Assembly (NCBI GenBank): GCA_022781925.1
Contig: JALESO010000001.1
Span: forward strand, 1-61,513
DNA length: 61,513 nt
Direction of reading: 5' to 3'
DNA from: Lachnospiraceae bacterium
Lineage (GTDB): Bacteria; Bacillota; Clostridia; Lachnospirales; Lachnospiraceae
Shown: one piece after another, positions 30,931 to 40,160 of the stretch
Layout of the letters: the number at the start of each line of letters is the position of its first letter
Numbering within the stretch: position 1 is the first letter of the stretch
Notes under the pieces: model-generated
What the model saw: the letters and a program-made list of their open reading frames with translations, nothing else
The model's database searches: none
Told to the model about the DNA's origin: nothing
Program-made: the position numbers and the translations under genes

Positions 30931-33900
30931 AACCATTGAAATTAACGATACAGGCATTTGGTTCTTATGTCACGCCGGGAACCATTGATTTTGAAAAGCC
31001 GGAGCAGAATCTGTTTCTGATCACGGGAGACACCGGTGCGGGCAAGACGACGATCTTTGATGCAATCGTATTTGCCCTGTATGGAGAGGCAAGTTCGAGT
31101 GCGAATAAAAAAAGTGGAAATGAGCTGCAGAGTCAGTACGCCGATCCACAGCTTTCCCCTTTTGTGGAACTGACCTTTTCAGAGGGGGATGGTATCAGCC
31201 GGCAGATTTATACAGTACGGCGTACCCCGCGGCATATCCGTCCGGTAAAGCGCGGACATGGGACGACAGAAGAAAAAGAGACGGTGTCATTGCGGATGCC
31301 GGATCAGACGGAATTTTCCCGGAACAAAAAAGAGACAGACGAAAAGATCGTGGAAATCCTGGGGCTGACCAAAGGACAGTTTATGCAGGTGGCGATGATC
31401 GCCCAGGGCGAATTTATGGAACTGCTGCGGGCAAAATCCGATGATAAGAAAGAGATTTTCCGCAAACTGTTCAACACGGAGCCTTATCAGAAGATCGTGG
31501 AAGAACTGAGACTTAGATGTAAGGAAAAGGAGAAAGACATCGGAAAGATCAAAACGGTGTGTCAGACAGAGGCTGGACATATCACTGTGCCGGAAGCGTA
31601 TGAGCGCAGGGAGGCGATACAGGAGATTTTTGCCAGAGTTGTGGATTCCAAACGGTTTCATGCAGAGGATATGGAACTGCTGTTACAGGAATTACAGCAG
31701 ATGTGCAGTTCTATACAGACAAGACAGCAGGAAATACAGTGTACCACAGAAGGAGCAGAACAGGAACGCAGTCAGGCACAGGATCGTTTTTCACGGGCAG
31801 AGCAACTGCAGCAGGCATATGAACAGATGGAGAGCGCAGCAGCTGTGTTACAGCAGTGTGAGGAAAGTGCCAGAGAGATGCAGGAACTGGAGCAGCAGGT
31901 CCGGATCATCCGCGGTGCCTGGGAGATTTCCGACTGTTTTCAACTGGTGCAGAACAGTCAGAAAACGGTGGAGCAGACAGAGACGGAATTGAAGAAACTG
32001 GAAACACAGCTGCCGGGGCTGTTGCAGCAGGCAGAGGAATGTGCGGAGACGGAAAAAGCTGCCGGGGAACTCAGCCAGCAGAAAAACAGTGTATACAGTC
32101 AGGTATCCGAGCGGGTGGCACAGGCGTTGAAGCAGTTCCAGAAGATGACAGATACGCAGAAGGAACTTGAGGATCAGGAGAAAAAACTGCGTCAGGCGAA
32201 GCAGAACACCAAAGCGGTACAGACACAAAAGGAACAGCTGTCAGAACAGATCGCAGACTGGAAAAAGCAGGAGACGGAAAAGCAGGAGGCACCGACACAG
32301 CTTGCACGGCTGGAAAGTCAGCAGAAAAGCGTGCAGCAGCTGAACCAGGAAGTGAAAGATGCAAAGGAATCAGAAGAAGCATGGAATCGTCAGAAGAAAA
32401 CACTGTTGAGGGCACAGCAGAACTTTCAGAAGGCGAGTCTGGAATATCGGCAGGAGCATGAGCAGTATGAAGCCATGCGCCAGATGTTTTTCAACATTCA
32501 GGCAGGGCTTATCGCAAGGGAACAACTGAAAACGGGACAGCCCTGTCCGGTGTGCGGATCCCTGAAGCATCCGGCACCCTGTGAACTTGCAGAAGAACAC
32601 AGTACACTCACCCGGGAAAAGCTGGACGAGATGAGCATTTCCGTAGAAGCGCGCAGGGCGGAGCAGGAAACCTGCGCAGCGAAAGCGGAGGCGGCGTTGG
32701 AACTGGCAAACGAAAAAGAGACACAGCGAAAGGAAGCGTTGGAGCGGTTGTTTGGTCATCTGCAGGAGCATGGACGTGAGATTACGGAAGCGATGGAACT
32801 GGCACTGGCAGAAGCCGTGGTGCAGGATGAGATGCAGCAGTTAAAAGAAGCGGAGCAGCGGCTCCGTGTAGATGTCACAGAGTTGAGACAGGCACAGAAG
32901 CATCTTCAGGAGGCAGAGGAACGGACAGAGACGCTGGAAGCACAGTATGAGGCGGCACAGCAGAAAGAACAGGAAATCCATACGGCACTGGAGGGTATCC
33001 GTGCGGTGTTAAAGCAGCTGCAGGAGGAGCAGCGTTATACTTCCAAGGAAGCAGCGAAGAAAGAACTTGATACGGCGCAGAGAGAAAAAGAGCAGGCAGA
33101 GCATGCATCCCAAAAGGCTTCAGAAGCAGCGGAGCGGGCGAGACGGGCACGGGATGAAGCCCTGGCGCTGCAGAAGCGTTACCGGCAGGAACTTCCGCAG
33201 CAGAAAGCGCAGGTGTTACAGTGCCGGGAAAAATATGAGACCCGGATGGCAGCATTTACGATGACAGAAGAGCAGTGGCAGTCAATGATACGGCAGTATA
33301 CAAGAAAAGATGCGGAAGCATTTCAGCAGAAAGTGGATGACTATAAGAACCGCCGGGCGCAGGCAATTGGCAGCTACCATTTCGCAAAGGAGCAGATCGG
33401 AGAACAGGAAAAACCGGATCTGGAACAGTTGCGAAAGAAATTGGATGAAGCGGAATGTAATTTGAAAACTCTGCAGACGGAGCGGGAACAGTGGGGCACA
33501 TATGCACATGTCAACAGTGGAATCTATGACAGGCTGATGCCAATAATGGAGGAGCGTGCACAGATTTTGAAGGAGCATCAGCAGATCAATGATCTGTATC
33601 AGCGGTTGTCCGGAAATATCAGCGGATTCCGTATGGATCTGGAGACCTTTGTGCAGCGTCAGTATCTGGAGCGGATTCTGTATGCAGCTAACCGTCGGTT
33701 CCTGGAGATGTCTGCGGGACAGTTTGAACTGCGGATGTATGATCTGAACAAAGCCGGGGAGGGCAAAAACCGTGGACTGGATCTGATGGTATATTCCGCA
33801 GTCACCGGAAAAGTGCGGGAAGTCCGTACCCTGTCCGGCGGAGAGTCCTTTATGGCTGCTCTGTCCCTGGCACTTGGCATGGCGGATCAGATTCAGGAAA

Positions 33901-34124
33901 GTTCTGCGGCAATCCATCTGGATGTAATGTTTATTGATGAAGGATTTGGTTCCCTGGACGAACATTCCCGTAACCAGGCAGTCCGTGTATTGCAGGAGAT
34001 GGCCGGAGGAAGCAAGCTGATCGGTATTATCTCTCATGTAACGGAACTGAAGCAGGAGATTGACGATCAGCTGCTGGTCAGCAAGGATGAAAACGGAAGT
34101 CATGTGCGCTGGCAGATCAGCTGA
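30927..34124 (+). CDS. sbcC: Exonuclease subunit SbcC
   Basis: The 1065-aa SMC-like ATPase half of SbcCD (Rad50 homologue). Walker A GDTGAGKTT lies at about 34-42. Two long Gln/Glu-rich coiled coils (about 180-530 and 570-870) flank the zinc hook CPVCG (about 539-543), through which two arms dimerize. The C-terminal lobe has TLSGGESFMAALSLALG, Walker B LDVMFIDEGFGSLD and the VISH-like IISHVTEL switch. It ends the sbcDC operon. The next gap (34125-34350) has a small hairpin (34163-34182) but no clear terminator. Confidence 0.95.
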   Translation: MKPLKLTIQAFGSYVTPGTIDFEKPEQNLFLITGDTGAGKTTIFDAIVFALYGEASSSANKKSGNELQSQYADPQLSPFVELTFSEGDGISRQIYTVRRTPRHIRPVKRGHGTTEEKETVSLRMPDQTEFSRNKKETDEKIVEILGLTKGQFMQVAMIAQGEFMELLRAKSDDKKEIFRKLFNTEPYQKIVEELRLRCKEKEKDIGKIKTVCQTEAGHITVPEAYERREAIQEIFARVVDSKRFHAEDMELLLQELQQMCSSIQTRQQEIQCTTEGAEQERSQAQDRFSRAEQLQQAYEQMESAAAVLQQCEESAREMQELEQQVRIIRGAWEISDCFQLVQNSQKTVEQTETELKKLETQLPGLLQQAEECAETEKAAGELSQQKNSVYSQVSERVAQALKQFQKMTDTQKELEDQEKKLRQAKQNTKAVQTQKEQLSEQIADWKKQETEKQEAPTQLARLESQQKSVQQLNQEVKDAKESEEAWNRQKKTLLRAQQNFQKASLEYRQEHEQYEAMRQMFFNIQAGLIAREQLKTGQPCPVCGSLKHPAPCELAEEHSTLTREKLDEMSISVEARRAEQETCAAKAEAALELANEKETQRKEALERLFGHLQEHGREITEAMELALAEAVVQDEMQQLKEAEQRLRVDVTELRQAQKHLQEAEERTETLEAQYEAAQQKEQEIHTALEGIRAVLKQLQEEQRYTSKEAAKKELDTAQREKEQAEHASQKASEAAERARRARDEALALQKRYRQELPQQKAQVLQCREKYETRMAAFTMTEEQWQSMIRQYTRKDAEAFQQKVDDYKNRRAQAIGSYHFAKEQIGEQEKPDLEQLRKKLDEAECNLKTLQTEREQWGTYAHVNSGIYDRLMPIMEERAQILKEHQQINDLYQRLSGNISGFRMDLETFVQRQYLERILYAANRRFLEMSAGQFELRMYDLNKAGEGKNRGLDLMVYSAVTGKVREVRTLSGGESFMAALSLALGMADQIQESSAAIHLDVMFIDEGFGSLDEHSRNQAVRVLQEMAGGSKLIGIISHVTELKQEIDDQLLVSKDENGSHVRWQIS

Positions 34125-34350
34125 CAGCGTGTGGGTTGTCAGGTCTGCCTGCAGAAGTGGGAATCTCAACTCAGACTGAGATGAAAAACGGTACAGGATC
34201 CGGGGAAACGGTTGAAAAGCAGTGTAATTATCGGTATGATGTAATGAGTGCAAACGAGTCAACATGCTTGCATGATTGACGAGTGACGAAATTATTGAGT
34301 GATGAAATCACGATGTAATAAGACTATAATTTTTTCAGGAGGAATATAAC

Positions 34351-34974
34351 GTGAAAGTTTTAATGTTAAATGGAAGTGCGAAAGCAAATGGCAATACTTA
34401 TACATCTTTGCTGGAAGTCGGCAAACAGCTGGAGAAAGAAGGCATTGAATATGAGATTTTCCAGATGGGCGGTGCGCCGGTGAGAGATTGTCTCGGCTGT
34501 GGTCAGTGCACAGACAAAGGCTGTGTGTTTGATGATGACAAAGTGAATGAGTTTGTGGCAAAGGCAAAAGAAGCAGATGGATTTGTATTTGGAACACCGG
34601 TGTATTATGCACATCCGAGCGGACGGGTGATGTCCTTCCTGGACCGCGCATTTTACAGCAGCGGAAGCAGTGCGTTTGCGTTCAAACCGGGAGCATCTGT
34701 GGCAGTGGCACGCCGTGGCGGCACAACCGCATCCTTCGATGCCATGAACAAATATTTTGGAATCTGTCAGATGCCGGTTGCAGGTTCCACTTACTGGAAT
34801 CAGGTGCACGGAGCTGTTCCGGGAGAAGTCTGTCTGGACGAAGAAGGTCTGCAGACCATGCGGAATCTGGCCCGTAACCTGGCATGGATGATGAAATGCT
34901 TTGAGGCCGGAAAGAAAGCCGGTGTGGAACTTCCACAGACAGAACGCGATTACAAGACGAATTTTATCCGATAA
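34351..34974 (+). CDS. Iron-sulfur flavoprotein (Isf-like, flavodoxin fold)
   Basis: A 207-aa FMN reductase-family protein. The start KVLMLNGSAKANGNTYTSL binds FMN phosphate. The compact cysteine motif CLGCGQCTDKGC (residues 47-58, CX2CX2CX4C) is the 4Fe-4S motif of archaeal and clostridial iron-sulfur flavoproteins. The segment FGTPVYYAHPSGRVMSFLDR completes the flavin site. Such proteins pass electrons between ferredoxin-type carriers and small acceptors such as quinones, peroxide or oxygen. It starts with GTG at 34351, six nt after AGGAGG. It lies between sbcC and the Hsp70 gene without an obvious functional tie. Confidence 0.88.
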   Translation: MKVLMLNGSAKANGNTYTSLLEVGKQLEKEGIEYEIFQMGGAPVRDCLGCGQCTDKGCVFDDDKVNEFVAKAKEADGFVFGTPVYYAHPSGRVMSFLDRAFYSSGSSAFAFKPGASVAVARRGGTTASFDAMNKYFGICQMPVAGSTYWNQVHGAVPGEVCLDEEGLQTMRNLARNLAWMMKCFEAGKKAGVELPQTERDYKTNFIR

Positions 34975-35007
34975 GTTTTTAGACTGAGAGAAAAGGCAGG
35001 AGTTTGT

Positions 35008-36744
35008 ATGGCGATACTAGGGATTGACCTTGGAACAACGAATTCACTGGGAGCGGTATACCGAAACGGAAAAGTGGAGCTGATCCCGAACCGTTTCGGT
35101 TCCTTTCTGACTCCAAGTGTAGTAAGTGTCATGGAGGATGGCAGCGTGGTGACCGGACAGATCGCAAAGGAACGTCTGATCACGCATCCGGAGGATACCG
35201 TGGCATCTTTTAAAAAAGATATGGGATCGGACCGAAAATATATACTTGGCGGTCGAAAGTTTCTGCCGGAGGAACTATCAGGATTTGTGGTGGGCTCCAT
35301 CGTGGAAGATGCCAGAAATTATCTGAAGGAAGACGTGGAAGATGTTATTATATCTGTTCCGGCATATTTCCATGACAGACAGCGGGTGGCTACGAAACGG
35401 TCAGGAGCTCTGGCCGGTGTGTCAGTAAAGCGGATTGTCAATGAGCCAAGTGCAGCGGCACTGGCCTCTTATTTTGATACACAGCAGGAGCAGCTGTTTC
35501 TTGTGTTTGATTTTGGCGGCGGCACGCTGGACGTTTCCATTGTAGACTGTTTTGATACGATGGTGGAGATTCTGGCAGTTTCCGGAGATAACCATCTAGG
35601 AGGCGATGATTTTAACGAAGCCATTGCGCAGGGATTTTTGAAAGAACATCATGTGGATCAGAAAGATCTGAGTGCGACGGAATATGCCATTTTATTGCGG
35701 CAGGCAGAAAAATGCAAAATTGCTTTGTCTATGTTGCAGGAAGTTAAAATGACAGCTGTATTTGGCAGTCAGACGTATCAGAGTGTGTATACAAATGAGC
35801 GGGTGATGCGGGAGAGTTCTGCCATCTGGCAGAAAATCCAGAACGTATTGCGGCATGCTCTGCGGGACAGCCGCGTGGATCTGGAGGATATCGATGCAGT
35901 GATCCTGGCAGGTGGTTCCGGGAAGATGCCACTGGTGCAGTCTTATATGGAGCAGCTTTTTGACCAGACACCGCTGGTGACGGGATTCAGTGACCAGCTG
36001 ATCGCCCGTGGTCTGGGTCTCGTCTGTGGTGTGATGGAGCGGAAGGACAAAGTGCGGGATTATATTTTGACGGATATCTGCCCGTTTACCCTTGGCACCA
36101 GTGTTGATAATGACGCTGATCGCCAGCATCCGTATATGAGTGCGATCATTGAACGGAATACAGTGCTGCCCTGCTCACGGATGCAGCGGTATTATACCGC
36201 TGCGGATTATCAGTCAGAGGTAGAAGTTGATATCCGACAGGGAGAAGAACTTTATGCAGAGGATAATCTGCAGCTTGGTATGCTCAAAGTACCGATTCCA
36301 AAAAAGAAAAAGGGGGAAGAGTCCGTTGATATCCGTTTTACTTATGACATCAATGGTATTCTTGAGGTGGAAGTGACGGTTGTTTCCACCGGAAAGAAAG
36401 TTTCCAAAATTTTGTCACAGGATATGGATGAAAAGGAAATCACGAAGCGCATGCAGCAGTTGCAGAAACTGAAGGTGCATCCGAAGGATGTGACAGAAAA
36501 CAGGTTGATGATGGAGCGTCTTCAGGCGGTATATGAGGAAGCACTTCCAGAAACGAGGGAAATGCTTATGTCCTATATCAGGCAGTTTGAACAGATTCTT
36601 GCCAGTCAGGATCCACGCAGGATCCGCCGTTTTCGAGAATTTTTAGACAGGACGATCGCATCTGTGGAAAACTATGATCCATTTGCCGGAACGCTGAAGT
36701 TTCCGGAATGGAAGGATGATGGAGGAGAAGACGAACCGGAATAG
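35008..36744 (+). CDS. hscC: Hsp70-family chaperone, HscC-like
   Basis: A 578-aa DnaK relative. The ATPase domain shows GIDLGTTNSLGAVY (5-18), the VNEPSAAALASY site, FDFGGGTLDVSI and ILAGGSGKMPLVQS. The substrate domain (about 365-490) is short and the helical lid reduced, as in HscC-type Hsp70s, which do not replace DnaK. It is followed 135 bp later by a membrane-anchored J-protein, its likely private co-chaperone. The role is probably membrane-associated protein quality control, inferred only from this pairing. The TTTTTAGACTGAGAG stretch before the start resembles two other upstream sequences nearby. Confidence 0.9.
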   Translation: MAILGIDLGTTNSLGAVYRNGKVELIPNRFGSFLTPSVVSVMEDGSVVTGQIAKERLITHPEDTVASFKKDMGSDRKYILGGRKFLPEELSGFVVGSIVEDARNYLKEDVEDVIISVPAYFHDRQRVATKRSGALAGVSVKRIVNEPSAAALASYFDTQQEQLFLVFDFGGGTLDVSIVDCFDTMVEILAVSGDNHLGGDDFNEAIAQGFLKEHHVDQKDLSATEYAILLRQAEKCKIALSMLQEVKMTAVFGSQTYQSVYTNERVMRESSAIWQKIQNVLRHALRDSRVDLEDIDAVILAGGSGKMPLVQSYMEQLFDQTPLVTGFSDQLIARGLGLVCGVMERKDKVRDYILTDICPFTLGTSVDNDADRQHPYMSAIIERNTVLPCSRMQRYYTAADYQSEVEVDIRQGEELYAEDNLQLGMLKVPIPKKKKGEESVDIRFTYDINGILEVEVTVVSTGKKVSKILSQDMDEKEITKRMQQLQKLKVHPKDVTENRLMMERLQAVYEEALPETREMLMSYIRQFEQILASQDPRRIRRFREFLDRTIASVENYDPFAGTLKFPEWKDDGGEDEPE

Positions 36745-36764
36745 AAGTAAATTCTCGTAGAATG

Positions 36765-36849
36765 TTTATCTCAGACGGAGATTGTAGCATTCCTGTTGGG
36801 AAAGATTTGCACTTATAGAAGAGGATGTCTTAATTTCGACTGAGATAAA
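36765..36849. repeat. Long-spaced inverted repeat between hscC and the J-protein gene
   Basis: TTTATCTCAG (36765-36774) is perfectly complementary to CTGAGATAAA (36840-36849), 65 nt apart, filling the gap between the chaperone genes. It may be a paired operator or an RNA stem that uncouples the two genes. Confidence 0.5.
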
Positions 36850-36879
36850 ATAAGGCAGATACAGTTGGAGGAATGAAAA

Positions 36880-38031
36880 ATGGATAAACCCAAGGCATAT
36901 GCCATATTGCAGATAAAACCGGGAAGCTCCCAGGAAGAAATCAGAGAAGCGTATGTTGCGCTGTCCAGACAATATCATCCTGAGGAACATCCGGAGGAAT
37001 TTCAACAAATCCATGAAGCGTATATGACGCTGCGCAGGCGAGAGCGGGGACAGCGTACCCGGCAGCAACAGTCGACAGACCAGCAGGAACTGGCAGATAC
37101 TGCGAAGATACATATTGAGGATGTTGATAAGCGGAACACAGTGAAAGAAGAGCAGATTCCGACAGATGCAGCAGAATCGGCAGACTTCCATGTGGAAGGG
37201 GAAACTGTTTCACAGACTGATGAGCCCGTACAGGCTGGTTCTGAGTGGAAGGAATATTCAGAACCGGAAGAATCTGTTGAATCGGAAGCTTCGCCTAGAT
37301 ATGATTTTGATGAAGTGCTGGAAGAAAGCCAGCGACAGGAAGTTCAGCGGCAGATTGATCTGATCCGGAAAGCTCTTGTGGAAATGGAGATGCTGCTGAA
37401 ACCACCGTTTTGCAATAAGCAGAAAATGTTTCAGGAATATTTTCAGAAAGCGGAATATCAGGATGCTCTGAAGCAGCCGGCATTTATGGAAAAATTTGCG
37501 GAACTGCTGGAAGATACACGACTCAAGCCTGTGACTTATGATTATATTATTGAGTATTATCGGTTTCGCGGTCTGAATCCGGAAGATATGTATGAGGAAG
37601 CGGCAAAGCTTTACTATGTACTGGATGAAAAACGTGGAATGAAGAAAAAGAATCTCGGAGCTGTGAAGACGATCGTTGCTGTTGGAGCTGTGGCAGGTAT
37701 CCGTGCGGGAACACGATCTGCGCATGGAAATGTTGGCGGATTCTTGGTGGTTCTGCTCGTTGTCATTGCGCTGATATATTTTCTTTACCGTCAGTTGTAC
37801 AAGAATCATTCCAGTCTGTTTGCACAGGCGATCGTAGCCCTGTTATTGACAGTTTCACAGTTTGTCGTGCTGATGGGATCCCTGTATGCACCGCTGATGG
37901 GAACGGATGCGGGAGATGTTCTGGCAGTGTTTCTGTTTCTGATGGGTGGTGTATGGCTTATCGGTGTGGCCATCGCTGCGGTGGTGAAGAAACTGTTGTC
38001 TCTCAGACACAGAAATAGACAGGTAAGATAA
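36880..38031 (+). CDS. Membrane-anchored J-domain protein with HPE instead of HPD
   Basis: A 383-aa protein. Residues 1-52 are a short J-domain (YAILQIKPGSSQEEIREAYV, then LSRQYHPEEHPEEFQQIHEAY). The invariant HPD tripeptide, which stimulates Hsp70 ATPase, reads HPE (codons CAT CCT GAG at 36976-36984). A polar acidic linker (55-145) leads to a helical middle (about 150-245). Hydrophobic spans follow at about 256-275, 282-300, 307-330 and 340-365, and the protein ends with a basic tail. It probably recruits the preceding HscC-like Hsp70 to the membrane; whether HPE still stimulates it is unknown. GGAGG lies 9 nt before the ATG. Confidence 0.8.
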   Translation: MDKPKAYAILQIKPGSSQEEIREAYVALSRQYHPEEHPEEFQQIHEAYMTLRRRERGQRTRQQQSTDQQELADTAKIHIEDVDKRNTVKEEQIPTDAAESADFHVEGETVSQTDEPVQAGSEWKEYSEPEESVESEASPRYDFDEVLEESQRQEVQRQIDLIRKALVEMEMLLKPPFCNKQKMFQEYFQKAEYQDALKQPAFMEKFAELLEDTRLKPVTYDYIIEYYRFRGLNPEDMYEEAAKLYYVLDEKRGMKKKNLGAVKTIVAVGAVAGIRAGTRSAHGNVGGFLVVLLVVIALIYFLYRQLYKNHSSLFAQAIVALLLTVSQFVVLMGSLYAPLMGTDAGDVLAVFLFLMGGVWLIGVAIAAVVKKLLSLRHRNRQVR

Positions 38032-38046
38032 GAAAATAGTTGTTGG

Positions 38047-38076
38047 AAAATGCCATTTGAAATGAATGGCATTTTT
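38047..38076 (+). terminator. Terminator after the J-protein gene
   Basis: AAAATGCCATT pairs with AATGGCATTTTT around a short loop, with T residues continuing the stem. Confidence 0.8.
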
Positions 38077-38136
38077 CGCTGCATGAAAAAATAAACTGAC
38101 AATTAGAAATGAAATAAAAAAGATAACAGAAAAGTA

Positions 38137-38382
38137 TTGACAAAATACAGAAGATGCGTTACTATAATGTCAACAAAAGAAATAAGAAACAGAGGTACAG
38201 TCCAATGAAATGAGAAAGAAGATTTCATAATTTAAGAACAGGAGGTACGGTCCAAAAGGAACATAAGTAATAAAATCATAATCTGAGAAAGTTGAAGGTG
38301 TAGACAATGAAATTACAGGAAATTCATTAAAAGCCCGGTCGTAAGAAAAAATTATCGATCGGGCTTAAATTTTGTCTTTTTT
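38137..38382 (+). ncRNA. Candidate short intergenic transcript (promoter to terminator)
   Basis: TTGACA (38137-38142), a 17-bp spacer and TACTAT (38160-38165) are followed about 170 bp later by a strong hairpin (AAGCCCGGTCG 38331-38341 with CGATCGGGCTT 38356-38366) and a T-tract to 38382. Between them is a 22-bp imperfect direct repeat, 38184-38205 and 38234-38255 (core AGGTACRGTCCAA). Only tiny frames occur, for example MKLQEIH at 38307. This could be a small RNA, a peptide leader or the remnant of a lost gene. The hairpin also serves the leftward fliB-like gene. Confidence 0.4.
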
Positions 38383-39532
38383 ACACATCTGCAAGGATCA
38401 TTGCAAAATATCCCCATTTCCAATACAAAGATTCAAAACTGTTTTCCAGATATTCATAAATATCCTCATCTTCATAGCCGGTCATGCGGGTCAGAATAAC
38501 AATCGTATCACAGACTGTTTTGTAATGCAGCTCTTCCCGTCCGGAAAGCAGCCAGGCCAGAAAGACTGCATAGCGGATGGCTGCATATTCCATGCCAATC
38601 CACTGCAGGTGGATCTGCATACTGTTCGGATCACCGCCTGGAAGCAGCAGGTCTGAAAAGATCTCATTGGATAAAAAGGTTCGTAGCAGAGGTTCCTGTT
38701 TTTTCCATTCAATGTGAAATTGCTGCCATTTCCGGCACAAATCCCATTGACAGGAATCAGCAGAAATCTGGGTGGCAAGGTTTAGGAGCGGTGTCAGAAA
38801 ACTCTGGTAAAGGCCTTCTTTCTGATAGTTGACAGCCAAATCCTGGAGCAGTTCGTTACACTCATACAGCATATCTTCCGGAGAAAAATCCATGGCTGTG
38901 ATAGTATCCGTAAGCTGTGTCAGTGTTTCCGGTGAAAAATAGTCGGAAATGAGTGAGGGGGACAGAGTCTCTGTCGCAAGCTCGGATAATAGGTAAAAAC
39001 ATTCCATCAATGCCAGCTCCGGAGTGTAATCCGGACATTGAATGATCTGTAAAATATATTCCCGTACCTGGAAGAGAAGTTCTTTATCTTTCGAAACAGA
39101 GGAAAAGTCTGCGGGTTGTGGAAACGTAATCTGTGGCTGTGCATGCCAGAGATTCAGAACGGCAGGGCAGCCTGGCATCAGTGTGGCTTCTTGGTGTGAG
39201 GCAAAATCGTGATATTCTCTTGGAAACATGGTACAGGTTTCAGAGAGAATGCCATCTCCGTGAGCCAGCACAAGACGACAGAGTTTATCTTCGCGCAGAA
39301 ACGGACATTTTTTCTGCTTATCCAGTGTGATGACACGCTGTTCTTCCCTGGTGGAAGTGTAGTCGGAGAGTTTTGGGTACTGGATCGGGGTATCCGCAGG
39401 TGGTGTTACCTGGCACCAGTGCTTATAAGTAGCGTCATCAATGTTGATTTTCCATTCCTGACAACAGGTAATCGGACATTTATCCGCAATGCAGACAAAA
39501 TTTTTATAATAGCTTGGGTAATATGTTTTCAT
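38381..39532 (-). CDS. FliB-like lysine N-methylase family protein
   Basis: A 383-aa cysteine-rich protein. The N-terminal pattern is FVCIADKCPITCCQEWKINI (12-31), and KKCPFLREDKLCRLV, LSETCTMFPREY and MPGCPAV follow within the first 125 residues. These cysteines are the family's metal or Fe-S ligand set. The rest is helical. Flagellin lysine methylase FliB is the named member, but many clostridia without flagella carry homologues. No flagellar gene is in this window, so the substrate is open; a surface-protein target near the pilus locus would only be a guess. It is leftward, convergent with the candidate short transcript. Confidence 0.8.
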   Translation of the reverse strand: MKTYYPSYYKNFVCIADKCPITCCQEWKINIDDATYKHWCQVTPPADTPIQYPKLSDYTSTREEQRVITLDKQKKCPFLREDKLCRLVLAHGDGILSETCTMFPREYHDFASHQEATLMPGCPAVLNLWHAQPQITFPQPADFSSVSKDKELLFQVREYILQIIQCPDYTPELALMECFYLLSELATETLSPSLISDYFSPETLTQLTDTITAMDFSPEDMLYECNELLQDLAVNYQKEGLYQSFLTPLLNLATQISADSCQWDLCRKWQQFHIEWKKQEPLLRTFLSNEIFSDLLLPGGDPNSMQIHLQWIGMEYAAIRYAVFLAWLLSGREELHYKTVCDTIVILTRMTGYEDEDIYEYLENSFESLYWKWGYFAMILADV

Positions 39533-39710
39533 AATGCGTATTCTCTTTCTGTAAAAATCAATGGATATTGTCTCTGTATTCTAAAAACAGCTGCCTGTAT
39601 TGTAGCATAATAATGCACAAAATTGCATCTGAAATGGGAGAACCCGATGGAGAAAAAACAGAAGGATTTTTCCACTCAGCCGTTGAAATATAAGAGTTTC
39701 TCCTTCTTTG
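39533..39710. other. Intergenic region upstream of the pilus-2 operator
   Basis: First part of the 628-bp gap between the divergent fliB-like gene and pilus locus 2. It is AT-rich and must contain the fliB promoter on the minus strand. I see no gene or clean promoter here; the remainder of the gap is described in the next two entries. Confidence 0.4.
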
Positions 39711-39779
39711 TGCAATTTGTACAATTGCAAAAACTGCAAGAAAAACAGGATTGACAGCGGACCATCCACTCCGTATACT
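39711..39779 (+). promoter_or_regulatory. Promoter and palindromic operator of pilus locus 2
   Basis: A sigma-A promoter TTGACA (39751-39756), 17-bp spacer, TATACT (39774-39779) is close to consensus. The palindrome TGCAATT-TGTAC-AATTGCA (39711-39729) ends 21 bp before the -35, a position typical of an activator site. Confidence 0.75.
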
Positions 39780-39785
39780 GGGGGT

Positions 39786-40160
39786 ACATCAAAATCACAG
39801 GCACGAAACATTCTGTTTCCTATCAGCCTGTACGGACATGAGATATAGTTTGTGATCGCCCATGTCCGGTTTGCAACATCGTGTGCAGACAAGTCTTGAA
39901 TCTGGCCATTTTGGCAGCAACAATCCATTTTTGATGAAACGAAAAAGGACAGAGATACGAATACATTTTTTTGAAAAAAGAAAACGAAACCGTATTTTAG
40001 AATCCGGAAAGGAAGCGGTGATAGCGTATGAAATGATAACTGACGGAAATAAATAAATTCTTGAATATTTGCAAAAATACATAACTTATAAATGCCAAGC
40101 TGAGTGAAGTTTAATGATTTTACCGGCGAAAGCGGAAGAAAAATAAAAAAAGGAAAACAT
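39786..40160 (+). other. Long 5' leader of pilus locus 2
   Basis: From the predicted start to the pilin ATG there are about 375 nt. It contains a CGGACATG/CATGTCCG stem near 39832-39868. A basic 64-codon frame (39862-40056) has no ribosome site and is not called. No known riboswitch consensus was recognized. The length suggests post-transcriptional control. Confidence 0.45.

Noticed and set aside
39862-40056. 64-codon basic frame in the pilus-2 leader.
   Set aside because: No Shine-Dalgarno sequence and composition explained by A-rich DNA; a leader peptide cannot be excluded but is not supported.
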